Origin: Zantedeschia hybrid cultivar
Taxonomy: Eukaryota; Streptophyta; Magnoliopsida; Alismatales; Araceae
Length of the DNA stretch: 64,000 nt
Assembly (NCBI GenBank): GCA_030544215.1
Contig: JARZZO010000001.1
Span: 41,443,670-41,507,669 of the forward strand
Direction: 5' to 3'
A program made the position numbers and the translations under genes. This document shows, one piece after another, positions 21,232 through 32,168 of this stretch; within the stretch, counting starts at the first letter, position 1; the number at the start of each line of letters is the position of its first letter. The notes beneath the pieces are model-generated. The model did no database searches and was not told the DNA's origin. It saw only the letters and a program-made list of their open reading frames with translations.

Positions 21232-21348
21232 AACAAATTTTGAAAAAAATCAATAAAAATTAATTAATGATTAAACATCAGACTATTTTTTAGTATTATA
21301 ATTGTGACATAAAATTTACTCAATATGAAGTCAAATAACGTGTCTACA

Positions 21349-21361
21349 GCTGCCCCACCTT
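21349..21361 (-). other. Polypurine tract of element C
   Basis: The minus strand reads AAGGTGGGGCAGC immediately before TGTAGACAC. The same tract stands before the A LTR (AAGGTGAGGCAGC). This shows that the LTR belongs to a minus-strand element and that the plus-strand PMD genes are antisense to it. Confidence 0.7.
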
Positions 21362-22404
21362 GGCATTAACTTTGCAAGGAAGTGAAATAAAATGGAATGG
21401 ATTGAAAATGTGATGCCAAGGTGTGATGAGACACGCTTTCAACATCATATGATGGAAATTTTTCTCAAAATAATCAATGAAGTGACTCAAAGAGATCAAT
21501 AGAATTAATCATGTCTGGATGAAGGAGACAAAGGAAATAGAATAACGTCGATCAACTTCCACGATTGGGAAGTATCCTAGGTCACAAACCTTACAGGTTT
21601 CATCATGGAGAGCGGTTACCAGCCAATGTGGACGTGCTACAACCATGATAGATCTTAAAAAGAAACAAGGAAATTTGGGATAACGAATCCAAGTAAGAAT
21701 AGAATTCCAAAGATATCTTCAAGAAGACCTCAAAGATAATTGAGAGATCGATTCAGAGTGGAATATTTCATACCACATTAGGATTTATTTTGATCAATGG
21801 TCTGAAAGTTAATCAATAATTAATTCTTATCACAATTATTTCAAAATCCTATATGATGCATACTAGGCTAAAAGGAAAATTAAATTAAAATAAAATATAA
21901 ATGACTTAAGGATAATATTGTTAAATTGTCATTGATGAGTCAAGATACCATTCCTGCAATCCAGTGCTAAGCCTAATCTCGTTTGTCTACGTACCGTTTC
22001 GCAAAAGCGGAACCATTGTCCCCATCAATTAACAATCTAACGGCCTATCCGTGCGATTAAGAATCCTCTGGAATCATCATTGTTTTTGTTAAAGGGGAAC
22101 TCAAACTCTAGTTTCATCAAACCACAAGGTCATTGATATAATCTAATATATATTTATCATATAGTAATGCTAATGCAAATCAATTACATAAAGGAATACA
22201 TGGATAGAGATAACTGTCTTTTTAGTCACGGTTGTGATTCATGAACTCCCACAGTAGGACCTTAGTGAAATTTTTAACTCCATTTTTATTTTCTTAAATT
22301 TCCTGCACTAAAAATTTGTTAGTAACTTCAAGCAAGTAATCAATAATTATCAAATATCATGCAATTATGGATTTTCAGATAAAAAACAGGAAGACAGAAA
22401 ACTC
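21362..22404. other. Conserved non-coding block between PPT and PMD-1, element C
   Basis: About 1 kb with no open frame. It nevertheless aligns along its length with 46756-47770 of element A, including TTCCACGATTGGGAAGTA and AACAATCTAACGGCCTATC. It lies upstream of PMD-1 on one strand and just before the 3' LTR on the other. Confidence 0.6.
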
Positions 22405-22581
22405 ATCAAATGGTGTCGCTGTTCACGGACGTCATTTAAATGACGTCGCCCCGTCAACACGCCATTTAACTTACAGAAATTGTTCTTTGTTCTGACTCCG
22501 ATCCGAACTCCACTTTCCTTCATGCACATCCGTCTTCCAATTCGGAAAGGGCTTCTTAATCTCGCAAATTCCTCTATAAAA
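22405..22581 (+). promoter_or_regulatory. PMD-1 promoter, element C
   Basis: Two inverted-repeat units sit head to head at 22408-22475. At their junction lies the perfect 20-bp palindrome GACGTCATTTAAATGACGTC (22428-22447). A TATA box (TATAAAA, 22575-22581) follows about 100 bp later, placing the start of transcription near 22605-22610. The arrangement is the same in element A. The palindrome contains GACGTC, an ACGT-core sequence that plant bZIP factors can bind; that is only a motif match. Confidence 0.6.
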
Positions 22582-22718
22582 CCTCCTCTTCTTCACATCA
22601 AAACATTATAATAAGCAATCAAGAGGGAAAGCTAGAGGATTATCTCTAAAACCCAAGAGAAAGAGGGAAAAAACAAGGAGAAATCAAGGAGGAAGATCAA
22701 TCAATTTATTTGAGGAAA

Positions 22719-24151
22719 ATGGCGAATTCTTCAAGCAAAAGGATGAGGAAGAAGATTGAAAAGCTCTCTGAAGTCAAAGATTATGTAAGTGGGCGAGATC
22801 CTAACTTACAAGTAAGCTAATCTCTCTTCCTATCCAATTCTTTTCTATGTTCTTCAATTCTCTCTACAGGTTTTCCAAATTCTCAATTATTCAATAAGCA
22901 AGATGGAACTATTCTAATCTTTTTTCTTTATCTAGGGATATCCTTTCTTCTCCTGTCCAAGAAGATTTTCTTCACTTCCATAGATCCAAAAGCTTGTAAC
23001 AAGATTAACTTTCCATGCAATCTTATATATCCAAGTGGCATATTCAATGGTTGATCATACATGCCAAACATTACAAAAGCACAAGCATGGATTGGACTGC
23101 GATGGGTGCTTTGATCGAGCTATAGCATTCTCAAACTCATACTTTTCTTTTCGCCATATTCTAAGCCACTATCCTCCTAGAAGAAGCCGAACTCTTGTTG
23201 GATCTTCCTAAGCTTAAGGTTAACATTGATGAACCTGATTTGAGTGATATGATACTTATGAGGGACAAGATCATGGGTCAACTATTGCTAGAGAAGATCA
23301 TGAAGGGTCCAAAAGAAGTTCAAGGCTATCTTACTGAGAACGGAATCAATCTTGCTAAATTAGCTGAATAGACTCTGAAGAAGATAGAAAATCTCAAGGA
23401 TGAAGAAACAGAGAACGTAATGAAGACATTCACCATATACTTGGCTGGAGCATTACTATTCCCTGTCAAAGATAATGTTCTAGAAAATGATCAAATCAGT
23501 GCAATCAATGGGATCTTCGAAGGAAAGCAGATCAGCACAGTGGTTCTAGCCTACCTCTACAGCGGGCTCTCTGTAGCTTCTATAGGTCAACTTCCTTATG
23601 GCAGCATGCTTCTCTTAGCTCTATGGGTGGAATTCCACTTCAAGTTCAACCATAATGAAGAAGACGTTCCTAAGATATCTCAGATGTATCAACAAAGTCT
23701 TATCTTCCATATCACCAACATTGTGAAGTTCGATGACAACATGACTAATCGGGTGCCTAACTTCAAGACTCGATCTGAGTGGCGCGCTTATTTCAAGTCT
23801 ATGCCTAGAACTAGATTTGAATCCATACCACTTGCTCTCATGGAAATGACAGTTTGCATGCGTCATGGTGCTGGCACAGAACTCCTACTGATCGGGTCGA
23901 CCGAGTTCGTTCTCTATAATCCACATCGCTGTCATCCTCAACTTGGTATGCTGCGCTATGAATTTTCGGAACTATCTTTTCATTCTCTAATCAAGAAGCG
24001 GGCTTTAGGTACTGACGAAGACTTTTAGGCGACATAATTCATTACTATTCTGTGGAACATCGGATTCACCCGTTGTGTAAAACTTCCTGATGAAGCCAAT
24101 CGAGAATTGTGGAAATCTTATGTAAAAAAGCTTAAGAAAATTCATCCTTGA
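22719..24151 (+). pseudogene. PMD-1 gene of element C (plant mobile domain)
   Basis: It starts with the ATG at 22719 (MANSSSKRMRKKIEKL). Exon 1 ends at 22811 before GTAAGC; the intron runs to 22935 (CTAG), and exon 2 extends to a TGA at 24149-24151. Exon 2 is PMD-like: HTFLFAIF...ATILLEEAELLL corresponds to the TFHLP...TLEDV region, followed by YLAGALLFP, VLAYLYSGLS and YGSMLLLALWVEFHF. The C-terminal half is open for 202 residues (23420-24028). At least six stops and a phase problem at the exon junction make this copy a pseudogene. It is transcribed away from the 3' LTR, opposite to gag-pol. PMD proteins relate to MAIN/MAIL; some such domains are TE-borne. No catalytic role is known to me. 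Confidence 0.65.
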
Positions 24152-24949
24152 AAGCTTTTCCTCTTCTATCCAGAACTTGACGTATTTTTTATTTTTATTT
24201 TCAATGAAGAATCATTCCTTAATACAATAGAAAACCATCTCTTAATATTTTGCAATTTTTCTATAATTTTTCCTTGAGTGAAACTGTGATTTTTCCTTAA
24301 AAAATCAAGGTTCAGACTTGTTTAATTAAAATAGCGTCGACTCAGAGAGATGCTTTTTATTCAAATTCAATTTAAAAAATAAATGAATATTTAATCCTTT
24401 AAAAACCCAATCGCGTCTCGTCATAGAGATGCCTTTCTCTTTCTCTCTCATATTTTCCCAGAGATTTTTGGCGGTAACTGGCTAAATAACGTCTAGTAAG
24501 GGAGACGCGAATAATATTTTTTCCAGATTTTCCGTGGTACGAGCTTGACCAAAAGAGGCGGTAAAATCAAAAGGCGTTGCTCATGGGAGACGTGTTTCAC
24601 AAATTTCAAAAATTTTCTATTTCCGCCTCAGTTTGTGCGCCACTGAATGACGTCATTGTCCTCGGACGCGATTTAACCAACTCAAACAGGGGTTTGCAAG
24701 CCCGAGCCCCTTTCTTCCTCATTCTTCTCTTCACTTTCTCTCACCCCCCTCTCCAGCGAGCACTGCGAACTCTGCCGATTTTCCTCCCTTTCCGGCGTCT
24801 CCGGCCATCTTCTCCGACTCTGGCGATCACCGTGGACTCCAATGACCCTTTTCTTCAACCTTTTCTCACCCCCTCACTCTCTTGAGCTCTCTCTTCTCCC
24901 CTCCTTCTCTTCCATTCGATTTCCTCTCCCTCTTCCATTTCCCTTCGTG
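24152..24949 (+). promoter_or_regulatory. PMD-2 upstream region with GCGTC array, element C
   Basis: Intergenic region between the two antisense genes. It holds five inverted repeats at 24328-24365, 24408-24438, 24484-24515, 24569-24600 and 24644-24676, spaced about 75-85 bp. It is followed by a CT-rich stretch (24705-24945) that resembles a plant 5' UTR. No clear TATA box. The same five copies at the same spacing occur in element A. Confidence 0.7.
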
Positions 24950-27900
24950 ATGGAACAAGGAGGTCCGAGCCGGCTTGGTGGGAAACGCCGACGGGTTGCC
25001 GCCATCGAGGTGGTGTAATTACGTGAAGACAATCCCGAAGCGGCACCGACCGAAGCGGCGGAGGCACTCGCGGAGGTGGCGGCCTTCATGGAGGCCAAGG
25101 AGTTCCCACCCGCGGCTCAAGAGGGTGTAGCGGAGGCGGCACCGGCCGAGGAAGCCGGTCCACGCTTGGTAAGCCTCGAGAACACTCCATTTAGTTTAAA
25201 AAGTCATTTTGGGGGGAAAAGAGGGGCTCGGCTACAGGTTCTCGGAACCTGTGGTAAAAGGCGTCTAGGGACAGGGACGCCTTTTTGAAACGCGTCCATG
25301 GACCCTGACGCGATTCAAAAATGCTAATAATTATTTAAGAAATTGATTATTAATGCCCTGGTGACAAATTTATTGAATTATTTGAAAATTGCAGGGGACA
25401 ATGAGGACCAGGATATAATGGGACCTGGTGGTACCGGCGTACCATAGTCTTCCGGATTTCCAAAAGGTGCGGTTGGCGAAGATGGGGTTCCGAGAGATCT
25501 TAGAGATAGAGTCGTTCTAGATCGACCTCATACTTCTACATGTATTGAGAGAGAGATGGCATGCCGAGAGCAGGACATTTTTGATGCCCTGGGGACATAT
25601 GATCCCCAGCCTCGAGGACGTGCGCAGGATTACCGGCCTCCGGGTAGAAGGTCGGGTAGTGAGCGGGATTACCTATCCCGACTACCATGGATTAGCTCAT
25701 GAGTTGTTAGGACTAGACGTGACAGGACTAGAGGGTCAGGAGAGTCGGACTCCCCTTAGGACGGCAGTGGAGAGATCCCTGGGACTAAAGGAGCCTCGCA
25801 GTAGAGTCCCGGGCTGAGTTGAGATCGAGACTATCCAAGGCGGCTAGTGAGGTATATTGTCAGGATCCCTTTGATAGGGCTAGAGCAGATATGGACCTCA
25901 GGAGGTTCTTAGTCTTCTTCTTTGGTAGGCTTTTGTTCGGGACCAAGGGCGACTACATCCACTGTCGTTTCTTGAGTCTCCTTGTAGATCTAGACAGGTT
26001 AGGTGAGTATGCTTGGGGTGCCGCCCTTCTGGCTCATCTCTTCACTGACCTCTGCCGTCACATCAAACCGAGAGACCACCATCAGCGGCTTTACGTTGTT
26101 CCTCTAGGTATTTAATTTAAATATGTTTATTCGATTAAATGCTTATGATGTAATGCATGTAATTCTAACCTATATGTTCTTACATGTAGATCTAGTCTTA
26201 TTATTACTTTCCTCTGGGCCGAGCGAGGCCATCCTCACAGCCGACGATAGTCCCACTTGCCCGATGTTGGCGTCCGGTTGTGGACACGGCGCCACAACAT
26301 CATCAGCTAACAGCCCTCTGCTGTCAGTTCCTCGACTACCTAAAGCTGTTGGTGAGTTTTAATTCTTTTCTTGCCGTCATTGTTATGTTTCATGTTAATA
26401 GAATGCTTGATTAATTATTTGTTTTATTAGAATGTTGTCAAAATGTTTAATTATTAATTAATTAATTTGTTAAAATGTCTTTAGATACTTATTAAATTAA
26501 CATTTATTTGTTAAACATTTAATTGTATATTTGCTTGACGATTTAAATGTTTTATGTTTTAAATGTTTATTATAACATGACTTGTTTAATATTTTATTGG
26601 TTGAGTATAACATGACTTACTAAATTTTTTTTTTTTATGAAATGCAATGCAACTAACCAATATGAATGCAGGTTATCTAGCGTTCGTACCTTGGTATGGA
26701 CGATGCAGGACAACCCTAGGTAGAGCAGGGGCGGGGCCGATTCAGGCGCCAGGTGTGGCTACACTGCATGAATGAGATAGCCCTCCTGCGCTTGACACTG
26801 GTGATACGGACACTGGGTTGCATCAAGAATGGGTGGAGGAGGAGATCCCAGAGGGGATCGGGAGGACCACGCGGGGCAAGCAAGCCCGCACCGACTGAAG
26901 CGCCAAATTCCCGGATCAGCGGGACGACTGGCATCGGTATGGGATCCTAGTTGAGTCACAGGCGGTGAGCAACGATGCTTATTTTCAGCGCTACCGAACC
27001 CACTACGCGACCCACCTCCAACTACTCCATCCTCTCAATGTAAGTATGATGCATATGACATGTTATGAATGCTTCTTTTATTTTATTAATTATCTTGAAT
27101 AGTCTGAATGATATGGCATGCTATGAAAAATGCAGGATGCATGGGATGCCACCATCATCACACTCCGGGGCCATCTCCATGACTACGAGGCCTAATTAGA
27201 ACAAGTTCAGAAAGAGTTGAATGAACTGGTAAGTGCAACATGCATGAACATTATGAATAAACGATGAATGTTTTTAATATTATTAAATTGCTTTGACACT
27301 GACACACTGACGGTGATCTCCCTTCTGTTACAGTACGCGACTTATACTCATATGGTTCCCCCTTCTGGTTCTACTGCTGGTCCATCTTCCTCTGCTGCTC
27401 AAGAGGCCGCCCTCACTGACCTGCGGAGTGAGCTGGCTTCCGCCATCCACCGAGCCACTCAGGCTGAGGAGGATGCTGCTACTTGGGTAAATCTTCGACT
27501 TGCTTTTTGCATGGTATCCTTTGCTTTCTTGATTAGTGGACTGACAATGACTTTTGTTGCAGGTTCAAGAGCTCTATCAAACTCTTGAGGAGGCTCGAGG
27601 TAGAGCGGCTTGTGTCACCGAGTTGGAGGAGCAGTTGGCGAGGCTCTCCACAAGTGACCTTCCTTAGGAGCTTTTACGACTTCGGTCATGACTGGAGGTC
27701 ATCACTAAGGAGAGGGAACACAAGCGGCAGAAGAGGCACCAGATTGACACAGGGATGTCCTCTCTCCGAGTCCAGCTTGGAGTGGCCGAGCATGAGAGGC
27801 GCAGCATAGAGGAACGTTATTGGCGTGCTCGTCTGTGGGCTTAGGAGCGGGGACAGGCGAGTGCCTTTACTGCGAGCGTCGCGATTTCTTCAGGCCAGGC

Positions 27901-28006
27901 GGGGCTGAGTGCTATGGGACCTCCACCACTATCGACTCGTGGGCCAGATGGACCAGACGAGGCCCAGAGTCAGTTTGATGAGGAAGCATGAGAGAGTCAG
28001 CCGTGA
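24950..28006 (+). pseudogene. PMD-2 gene of element C (seven exons)
   Basis: Exons deduced by comparison with A: 24950-25168, 25395-26107, 26190-26351, 26672-27039, 27136-27228, 27334-27486 and 27563-28006. Nearly all junctions keep GT-AG (for example CTTG|GTAAGC and TTGCAG|GGGAC). Exon 1 is an acidic, alanine-rich leader beginning MEQGGPSRLGGKRRR. Exons 2-4 form the plant mobile domain (ESRTFLMPWGHMIPSLEDVR, YAWGAALLAHLFTDL). Exons 5-7 look like a long alpha-helical, coiled-coil-prone tail. A TAA in exon 1, frameshifts in exon 2 and further stops inactivate it. Family members include the MAIN/MAIL silencing factors. Intron retention is expected, because the element's RNA is the opposite strand and these introns cannot be spliced from it. 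Confidence 0.7.
25256..25320. repeat. GCGTC inverted repeats in PMD-2 intron 1, element C
   Basis: Two adjacent units: AAAGGCGTCTAGGGACAGGG with ACGCCTTTTTGAAA, then CGCGTCCATGGACCCTGACG with CGATTCAAA. The centres AGGGACAGGGA and ATGGACCCTGA are partly complementary, so the two units could also pair with each other into one longer hairpin. Element A has the same double unit at 50428-50491. Confidence 0.75.
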
Positions 28007-29433
28007 GGGTTGATATCATGTACTTTCTTCTTTTTTAGAGTCCTGTTGTTGATGGACTCAGATATTTGTACACAACACTTTTAATATATATGAAGGGAGC
28101 TTCTTTATACTTGAGTTGCCTTTTGCACTCTCTTCTATTGTTCCTCTTTTCATACATGCGCATGGTTTGAACAAACAAATTAGATATCTATTTGGGCTTA
28201 GCCCCTTGCCCAATTAAGTAGCTGGGTACTTGATCCTATCCTTGGTAGAAGGGTCAAGGGACAAAGCCTTTATTTAATGAAGGCAAATAACTGAACTAAA
28301 AGGGGAAATAAATGGTAAAATGCAACACACAAGCATGCAAATGTTCACTGAAATTTAAATTGTGCAACACTTATGACTTAACAGACAAGTGGTAATTGAA
28401 ATATTTTTTGTTTTGCAATTGTAATTTTCAGAATATCCAATTTTTTTGGTGTTTTGCCATATTCAATTTTTTTGTGATTTTAAAATATTCAGATTTTTAT
28501 TTTTTGTGGTTTTGAAATATTCAATTTTTTTGGTGATTTTCAAATATTCAATTTTTGTGATTTTCAAATATTCATTTTTTTTGTGGCTTTAAAATATTCA
28601 ATTTTTTTCGTGATTTTCAAATATTCAATTTTTTGTAGTTTTGAAATATTCAATATTGTTTGTGTTGAAATAAGACATCAACTAAATAAACTAAGGACCA
28701 ACATAGTACTTGGATCAAAAGAGTTTACTTATTCGTCATCTTAATTCCTTAATCATTCTTTAATAAACCTAACTCAGACTCATTGTGCTTGAATTATGTT
28801 TATGATCGTGATCCCATTCGATGATCTGACCCTTAGTCAACCTAGGTCGTTCCTCAAGTTTGGAGTACACCACTTTAGAAGGGAAAGAAGAATTGGTCTA
28901 GAAAGCACACAAGAAGGTTCCGAAGACTCAGAAAGATGTCCCTCCTTTACCCTATTATCCGTTGGGGTTCGGTCATTTTCACTTTTATGGGGTATTTATC
29001 GACCTTGCGCTCCCTTTTCATTTGACTTTTGTGGCCTTTTGATGCAACATTTGTAATGTTGAGTGGCCTTTTGATTATGTTGGATTTTTGCCTTTGCTTT
29101 TGTGGGGTGGATCTGCCCATTTTTTTTATGACGCCCTTCTACTAAGGTGGCGGGTATTTTTGGTAGTCTATTCTAAGCCTCGTTCTGACATCATGGGCCG
29201 AGAATAAAAAAAAATAGAAGTCTTGTTTGAAAAGAATGAGTTGTACTTTTACACCTTTAGTTAAGCTTTCGGCATTCTTTGGGCTTCACATCTCCTGTTA
29301 CTCACGAACCAAATGTGTTTGTGTGTGCAACAATGCGTTTGAATTAGCTTACCAAAGACTAACAAGGAAATTTAAGTTTTCAAACTTTCTAACTCCACTG
29401 ATCTTTACGCCATGCTGATCGACACAATTTAAA
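28007..29433. other. Convergent spacer between PMD-2 and integrase, element C
   Basis: About 1.4 kb between the PMD-2 stop (plus) and the integrase stop (minus). There is no supported gene. It contains an AT-rich tandem repeat (28418-28665) and a T-rich part with a short conserved segment (TTATCCGTTGGGGTTCGGTC). It aligns with 53018-54363 of element A. Both transcripts must end here. Confidence 0.6.
28418..28665. repeat. AT-rich tandem repeat after PMD-2, element C
   Basis: About eight degenerate copies of a 25-35-bp unit, TTTTGAAATATTCAATTTTT plus a GTG-containing spacer. The same repeat lies at 53410-53605 in A. The unit includes the near-palindrome TTGAAATATTCAA. Confidence 0.75.
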
Positions 29434-29987
29434 CTAAGGGTAGCACTTCTTAAGATAGTGACCGTTCTAGGGATGAGATAACTCTTGACTTTCTGCATTA
29501 ACTAGCCGATAGGCGTTACCAGGAAAAGCATGCGAGATAACATAAGGCCCTTCCCAGTTGGGTTGGAGCTTTGAACCAGGAACACTAGGTTTTATAAAGA
29601 TTCTTTTTACAACCATTTCACCAACTTTGAATTTTCGTTCAATAACTTTCTTTTGATAAAAATGTGTTAATCTATTTTGACCGACCATCTTTTCTCGTCT
29701 AAAAGTTCTAATTGAGCGAGGAGTGCAGAGCGATGTTCATCAATGGAAAACTCCTTATTCAATTGTACTCTTAAGGACAGGATGAGGATTTCATATGGAA
29801 CTACCGCCTGCATTCCAAAGGTTAAGGAATATGGAGTCTACCCAGTGGGCGTGCGGATTGAAGGTCGGTATGCCCATAAAGCCTCAATCAATTTTTCTGG
29901 CTAGTCTGTGAACTTATTAGATTCACACGCTTTCTTGATAATTTTTATCAAAGTTTTATTAGTTGCCTCTGCTTGGGCATTGCCTTG
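29434..29987 (-). pseudogene. Integrase C-terminal part of element C
   Basis: It continues the integrase interrupted at 40856. The first residues (QGNAQAEATNKTLIKIIKK) include the catalytic Glu of the DDE triad. Then follow ALWAYR and the C-terminal VIERKFKVGEMVVKRIF and NWEGPYVISHAFPGNAYRL. In-frame stops occur after FTD and at PTG*TPYS, a frameshift lies near 29690, and HP[W]NG has become HP*NG (TAG). The natural end would be YP* at 29434. Confidence 0.8.
29983..29987 (+). repeat. Target site duplication of Athila G, left
   Basis: CCTTG immediately before the LTR start TGATAAAGTG. It matches CCTTG at 40856-40860 after the other LTR. Five bases is the usual duplication for Ty3/gypsy integrase. 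Confidence 0.9.
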
Positions 29988-32145
29988 TGATAAAGTGTTA
30001 AATTGATCATTTAAGGGCAACCATATGCATCATAGTCATGTTTTTATCTGCAAAATAGCATGAAATGATAGATAATTGTGTAACAAGTCCAACGGTACCA
30101 ATTTCATCAAATTCTGACTTAAAAACATCGTCATTTCATGTGATCAAAGGAGTGTAGCGCATTTGCGGTTTTTCGACAAAACCGAGACGAAATGAATAAA
30201 AATTATGATATTTTTATGATAATGCGCTAAATTATATTTATTTGATGTGAACAGGACATGCCGATGATGCAGTGCAGCTGGAGGAGTTTTCGAAAATTTG
30301 GGGGAGGTCTAGTGTGCGGATTTCAACTAAAACAGGGGTAAAAATACAATTTGATTCCTTCCTTCGCTGGAGTTTCCTAAAACCCACTATTTCCCTCCGT
30401 CTCTCCGATTTCCTAAACACATCCCTTCCTTTATTTTAAAATCCTCTCTCTCTTTCTCATTTTAGAAAGTCGAATCCTATTTTTTTTCCAATTTCCTCTT
30501 CCTCTCCGGATCCAAATCCTGTCCCTTCTCCAAGTCTCCCACATATCCTCCTCCTTTTCCAACTCAAACCCGGCAGCCTCTCCTCCTTCTCCTCTCTATA
30601 AATCTCTCCTCTCCTGCTCTCCTCCGGGAATTCCAACCTTCTCCCCGCAGTCTTCTATTCCTCTCTCGGTTCTGCTCTCTCTCTCCAGAAATTCTTCCCC
30701 GGTTTTTCCAGCATCTCTCTGTTTCTCTCTCCCGCAGATTTCCTCTCCCTCTCTCGGTTTTCCACGGTTCTCTCCTCCTCTCCTCTCTCCCAGCATCTCT
30801 CTCAGCCGCACTCCTTCTCCCTCTCCAATTTCTCAGCATCCCCCTCTCTCTCGGTATCCCACACGCCCTCTCTCTTCTCTTTCTCTCCCTCCATAGCTCT
30901 CTCTCTCTCTCTCGTTCCTGCCGTCTCTCTTCCACGCCAACCAGCAACCCCTGCGCCCCACGCGTAGCCAACAACTCCTCCCAGCGGTGCGTGCAGCAAC
31001 ATCTCTAGCGGCAGCAACCGGCTCCCACGTCCAAGTTCTCCTTCCTCCAACGCAGCAGCACCAACCAGCAGTTCCTCCTGCAAGTTGAAGCCGCATGCAG
31101 TCCTCCTTCTCCAGCTTCCCTACGCAGCCAGCAGCAAACGCAGCAGCACCTGAAGCCCTCCTCCTTCAGCTTCTCCACGCAGCTCCAACCTTCCTGCAAC
31201 AGCAGCAGCTGTCCACAGCAAACAGCAGCAGCTGTCCACAGCAAGTATCAGCAGCAAATCCAGCCGGCAGCAACTTCACGGTCCTGCAGCTCTACCTCCA
31301 CGCGTTGTCCAAGCGTGAAGCCTGCTTCCACGCGTAGCCAGCAGCTACGTCCAGCAGCTCCGCATCCAGCTCCTCCACGGCTTCCTCCTTCTTCCAGCAC
31401 AGCCACGGGTCTCCAGTAGCGGTGCACCTGCATGTTCAACCAGCCGGCAAGGTCCTCAGTGCATGCACGTGCAGCTCCCAAGTTTCTCCACGTGCATAGC
31501 CAGCTCTCAGGCTCCTCCAGCGGCTGCCCTCCAACCGCACCAAGCCAGGGAATCCCTCGTCCACGCGCCTCTTCCTCTTACATGCAGCAACGAATAACCA
31601 GCAGCTTATTACCAACCCCACAGCTGCTGTTATCTTGAGTTTTCTTTCCCCGTTAGTATAATAATGTTTGTTTATTTAATTAGGATTACTTATTGGTTAT
31701 GTAATATTTGATTATCTAGTTTAAGAATATTAAATCTTAAAACTTTGCACAATTTGTTTCAGGATTTTTAGTTAATTAATAATTTACACAGTTAAATAAC
31801 AATGTCTTTGTTATAATTTTTAGTTATGCTTAATGTTTTATATATATATGTGTTTGTGTTTAATTTTTAAAAAAAAGAAAAAAACAAGATTTGTTTAATT
31901 CAAGCAATTATCTTTTTAGGTAACATTAGTTAATTGAGTTTTAGTTTAATTAAGTAATTACTTATTCAAAATCTCATCTATTTTTTAGATAACTAGATTC
32001 CAAAGTTTTCGAAATTAAAATTCTAACTCCCTGTGGATCGACTCGGACTCACCACTGTTAATTTTTAAAATTTGATTTGAGTGAGCCGGATAAATTTAGA
32101 TTGAACGTTTTCATGTGTTTAACGACGCACAATTCGAAACGATCA
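29988..32145 (+). repeat. 5' LTR of Athila G
   Basis: TGATAAAG to CGATCA, 2158 bp. By eye it differs from the 3' LTR at about 30 positions, mostly transitions, with two compensating CT-repeat length changes, so it is about 98.6 percent identical. A TATA box lies at 30597-30603. The CT/CAG-rich middle (30600-31640) gives long meaningless frames on the minus strand. Confidence 0.95.
30597..30603 (+). promoter_or_regulatory. TATA box in Athila G 5' LTR
   Basis: TATAAAT within CTCCTCTCTATAAATCTCTC, followed by a pyrimidine-rich tract. The same site is at 39308-39314 in the 3' LTR. It is the only good TATA box preceding the CT-rich presumed 5' UTR. Confidence 0.55.
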
Positions 32146-32150
32146 ATTTT

Positions 32151-32168
32151 TGGCGCCGTTGCCGGGGA
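32151..32168 (+). other. Primer binding site of Athila G (tRNA-Asp type)
   Basis: TGGCGCCGTTGCCGGGGA starts 5 bases after the LTR. It is the sequence complementary to the 3' end of plant tRNA-Asp used by many Athila and related elements. Confidence 0.85.

Larger units (their letters stand above)
20068..21348 (-). repeat. 3' LTR of Tat element C (1281 bp)
   Basis: Minus strand: starts TGTAGACACG at 21348 and ends at 20068 with ...AGACA. It aligns with the LTRs of B and A. Four inverted repeats lie in U3 at 20942-20975, 21039-21070, 21126-21158 and 21212-21231; the last is shortened. The TATA box is at 20790-20797. On the left it abuts the PMD-2 upstream region of remnant E. Confidence 0.85.

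Noticed and set aside
20068..21348. Plus-strand LTR or 5' LTR of a PMD element
   Set aside because: First read as a plus-strand 5' LTR, but the flanking purine tract, the TGTAGACAC start, the primer site by the B LTR and the TATA boxes all point to the minus strand.
24328..24676. CRISPR-like or satellite array
   Set aside because: Spacing is regular but the repeats are imperfect palindromes with variable centres, the intervening DNA is homologous between elements, and the genome is plant.
30564..31483. Long minus-strand ORFs in the Athila LTRs (also 39097-40191)
   Set aside because: They reflect CT- and CAG-rich composition, have no domain, overlap in three frames and occur in both LTRs because these are copies.
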